A stretch of 64,000 nt of DNA from Ciborinia camelliae (Eukaryota > Ascomycota > Leotiomycetes > Helotiales > Sclerotiniaceae). This document shows, piece by piece, positions 63,401 through 64,000 of the stretch. The number at the start of each line of letters is the position of its first letter. The stretch's first letter is position 1. Under the pieces are notes generated by a model. The model was given only the letters and a program-made list of their open reading frames with translations. It ran no database searches and was not told where the DNA came from. A program made the position numbers and the translations under genes. The stretch is taken from NCBI GenBank assembly GCA_025890175.1, contig JANPYM010000001.1, positions 1,143,187 to 1,207,186 of the forward strand, in the 5' to 3' direction.

Positions 63401-63942
63401 GTCGGACTGTCCCGAGGGGATGACAGTATAGGTGCCGCGGAGCCATGGGAGAATGTAAGAGAAGGCGATTCTGGCGTCATACTTGATCTAGGACTGCTAT
63501 TTCCCGATATTGGTAGAGATAATTTTCGAATCCAGGAACTGCGAGATGAAACAGAATCCCTAACAACTTCCTCCCCAGAATTCTCGTTTTGTCCATCGCC
63601 AGATCGAAGGAGTGACCATCTTCGCGCGGCGCCGTTTTGCGATGCTGTTGGGGAATCGAGTCTTGCATTTGAGGGACGTCGAAAGAATGTTGTTAAGGTT
63701 TGGGGGGCAGATGAAGAACCCGTCGCATCAGGAGTGTTGCGACTCTCTGGAGTAGCCATAGTAGAACTCGTAGGGGGTCGTGAAATGGTAGTAGAAGGTG
63801 TACCTAAACTAGAAGAATTGTCCACATTTGTAATAATGCTTTTAGGTTTCCTTTTCGAAGAAGAGCGGGAGGGAGTCGAAGTGTCTGGTCTTCCCAATGC
63901 CAGGCCAGCAGCTGCGACACCGACGGTACTTGAAGCAACAAG
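60463..63942 (-). CDS. Large Ser/Pro-rich protein, 5' end outside window
   Basis: At least 1,159 codons read without interruption to a TAA/TAG-type stop at 60463. There is no initiator ATG: upstream the frame begins at an intron acceptor (CTTTTCATAG, with pyrimidine tract and ACTAAT-like branch site), so the first exon lies beyond base 64000. Most of the protein is low-complexity Ser/Pro/Arg with many SP and TP sites, suggesting disorder and phosphorylation. Two better-ordered parts stand out: an acidic-aromatic motif SEDWDNDFDFE (about 61404-61436) and, just after, a helical segment VGQIREVCLLVEDLKRLRLL (about 61237-61305). This pairing loosely recalls Byr4/Bfa1-type regulators of the septation/mitotic-exit GTPase, but I could not confirm that and assign no function. 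Confidence 0.8.
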   Translation of the reverse strand, partial: LVASSTVGVAAAGLALGRPDTSTPSRSSSKRKPKSIITNVDNSSSLGTPSTTISRPPTSSTMATPESRNTPDATGSSSAPQTLTTFFRRPSNARLDSPTASQNGAARRWSLLRSGDGQNENSGEEVVRDSVSSRSSWIRKLSLPISGNSSPRSSMTPESPSLTFSHGSAAPILSSPRDSPTQLPPNKLVKRQTSERNRSGTVSSGSKSQVPTLRRPATSHQRSVTLQQRFIEDAPGTKTQARPIAPRRSTVSTQATPLRKFSESPRSSWRMYFNSRPTKFFKERSTGRSSDGNMHNFLWTSKRIMPDHTVRPTLLKPYLITVSTEEMEGYYDEEGVTSDGPIDKGTMVEIPSSPLEEDNSEDLKRPRRSLSMNFGSPTTWISRTGSLRNKKRNSETTHGGRRHVSAPLPLDTRRVSISANGAPPHHSRPVMDQMVFQREPRPPIEDFSPVSPSDPFAPFNYAPRRNTSSPLPPLNRLSSFNLDLARLGVSSSSSSAPLRSPSSPLPMSSTAATSFSSTVPVSTNCSSSYYGTLSLKHGMSEVGDRSSTLIGSDNEMRGFVSGEDEDMDFQSETVYDSLRSGATSSLRSQNTPLDSMFDESPPNITSVNGHAKSKRLSIHELMANGAFGEIEHRIVEEDEGQATPVKLTTKVSPEMVINKSAHFTDADDIIPSSPPSFCIASKDFATLSLGNDEEDEDWTRDEENENMEAGNQLSPPNGLTGRRVSPISREALADVTHSGSTNGNHYAERPKSNLFDWSEPSTSEKDLLGSSARPRTAHVKHLTLNGRGGRTVGRKGPTPLHIRSQSVPVVPDLNNQRDHTNLTPKFGTWGLGAKGVSEDWDNDFDFETNDEGGLQHGDADFESSVMFVPPAIQASQANVVGHVGQIREVCLLVEDLKRLRLLAREKDLINGPSAQLWKEAEGIIALAVPDEEDLTLSSAHSPVSISVDQNLNDKFIDRGPDAEDVAMPDVPMEVLNRFGQPSGYVYDGNTVRRRSVFLPEDDIFGAAIHNPPTRDSLRPPPAPIRSSSAKTAAEVARTVMETMHQHRSTSDPWSSDMAPQPSNKMPFDTTSLRDLVHRASVLSRKLADIIRETDGTIQSPVSTPHRESSPAFTRVFTDPMSSPPKHLPRSHSNNSMLSGSMDSSPTRSLGQRMHMMTVV

Positions 63943-64000
63943 CTATGAAAAGGAGAAAAATAATTATTAGTTTTGAAAATTACAAGTTTAAAGAAGTGAA
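63943..64000 (-). other. Partial intron of the Ser/Pro-rich gene
   Basis: Read on the minus strand, the sequence shows an AAAACTAATAAT branch-like element, a pyrimidine-rich stretch and a terminal TAG before the coding frame. The donor is outside the window. Confidence 0.6.

Noticed and set aside
1..64000. CRISPR array, biosynthetic gene cluster or intact transposase
   Set aside because: No spaced identical repeats, no core biosynthetic enzyme (PKS, NRPS, terpene cyclase) and no transposase or reverse transcriptase frame was seen.

Overview
This is eukaryotic nuclear DNA from a filamentous ascomycete. The genes carry short GT..AG introns (mostly 47-90 nt, several with a CTAAC/CTGAC-like branch site), both strands are used, and AT-rich intergenic DNA is long. 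The beta-tubulin, argininosuccinate synthase, GCN20 and KHA1 proteins read as fungal (Pezizomycotina). Protein similarity and the abundance of intergenic TACCTAGGTA-type motifs suggest a Leotiomycete close to Botrytis/Sclerotinia; that placement is inferred.

Left part (1-34 kb) is gene-poor. A possible short terminal-inverted-repeat element lies at 45-404, and a decayed tandem array of about 84-bp units that once encoded a roughly 27-residue motif at 3.1-4.09 kb. Then come a spherulin-4/GH135-like gene (6.0-6.8 kb, minus), a secreted GH27 alpha-galactosidase with a ricin-type lectin tail (9.8-11.5 kb), a phytanoyl-CoA dioxygenase-family gene (12.2-13.2 kb) and a small coiled-coil protein of unknown role (13.7-14.2 kb). 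A 12.8-kb stretch without a recognisable gene precedes a bZIP factor with a short zipper (26.9-27.9 kb). A CIA30-domain gene (29.1-30.2 kb) and another 4-kb gap follow.

The centre (34-44 kb) is a compact housekeeping block: argininosuccinate synthase (minus), beta-tubulin (minus) divergent from GCN20 (plus), a D-2-hydroxyacid dehydrogenase (minus) convergent with GCN20, and a xanthine/hypoxanthine phosphoribosyltransferase (minus). The beta-tubulin carries the residues of benzimidazole-sensitive strains (F167, E198, F200, L240).

The right part (45-64 kb) holds a broken metallo-beta-lactamase-fold gene (frameshifts, stops and a possible 205-bp inverted-repeat insertion), a KHA1-type K+/H+ antiporter (50.4-53.5 kb), a minisatellite-rich spacer, a GPR1/FUN34/YaaH acetate-transporter-family gene (56.4-57.4 kb, minus), and a large serine-rich protein (60.5-63.9 kb, minus) whose 5' end runs off the window.

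The neighbouring genes do not form one pathway and no biosynthetic cluster is apparent. The most unusual items are the decayed repeat array, the MBL pseudogene with its inserted element, and the long gene-free region upstream of the bZIP gene. Exon joins were derived by hand from reading frame, splice consensus and family similarity; no search was run.
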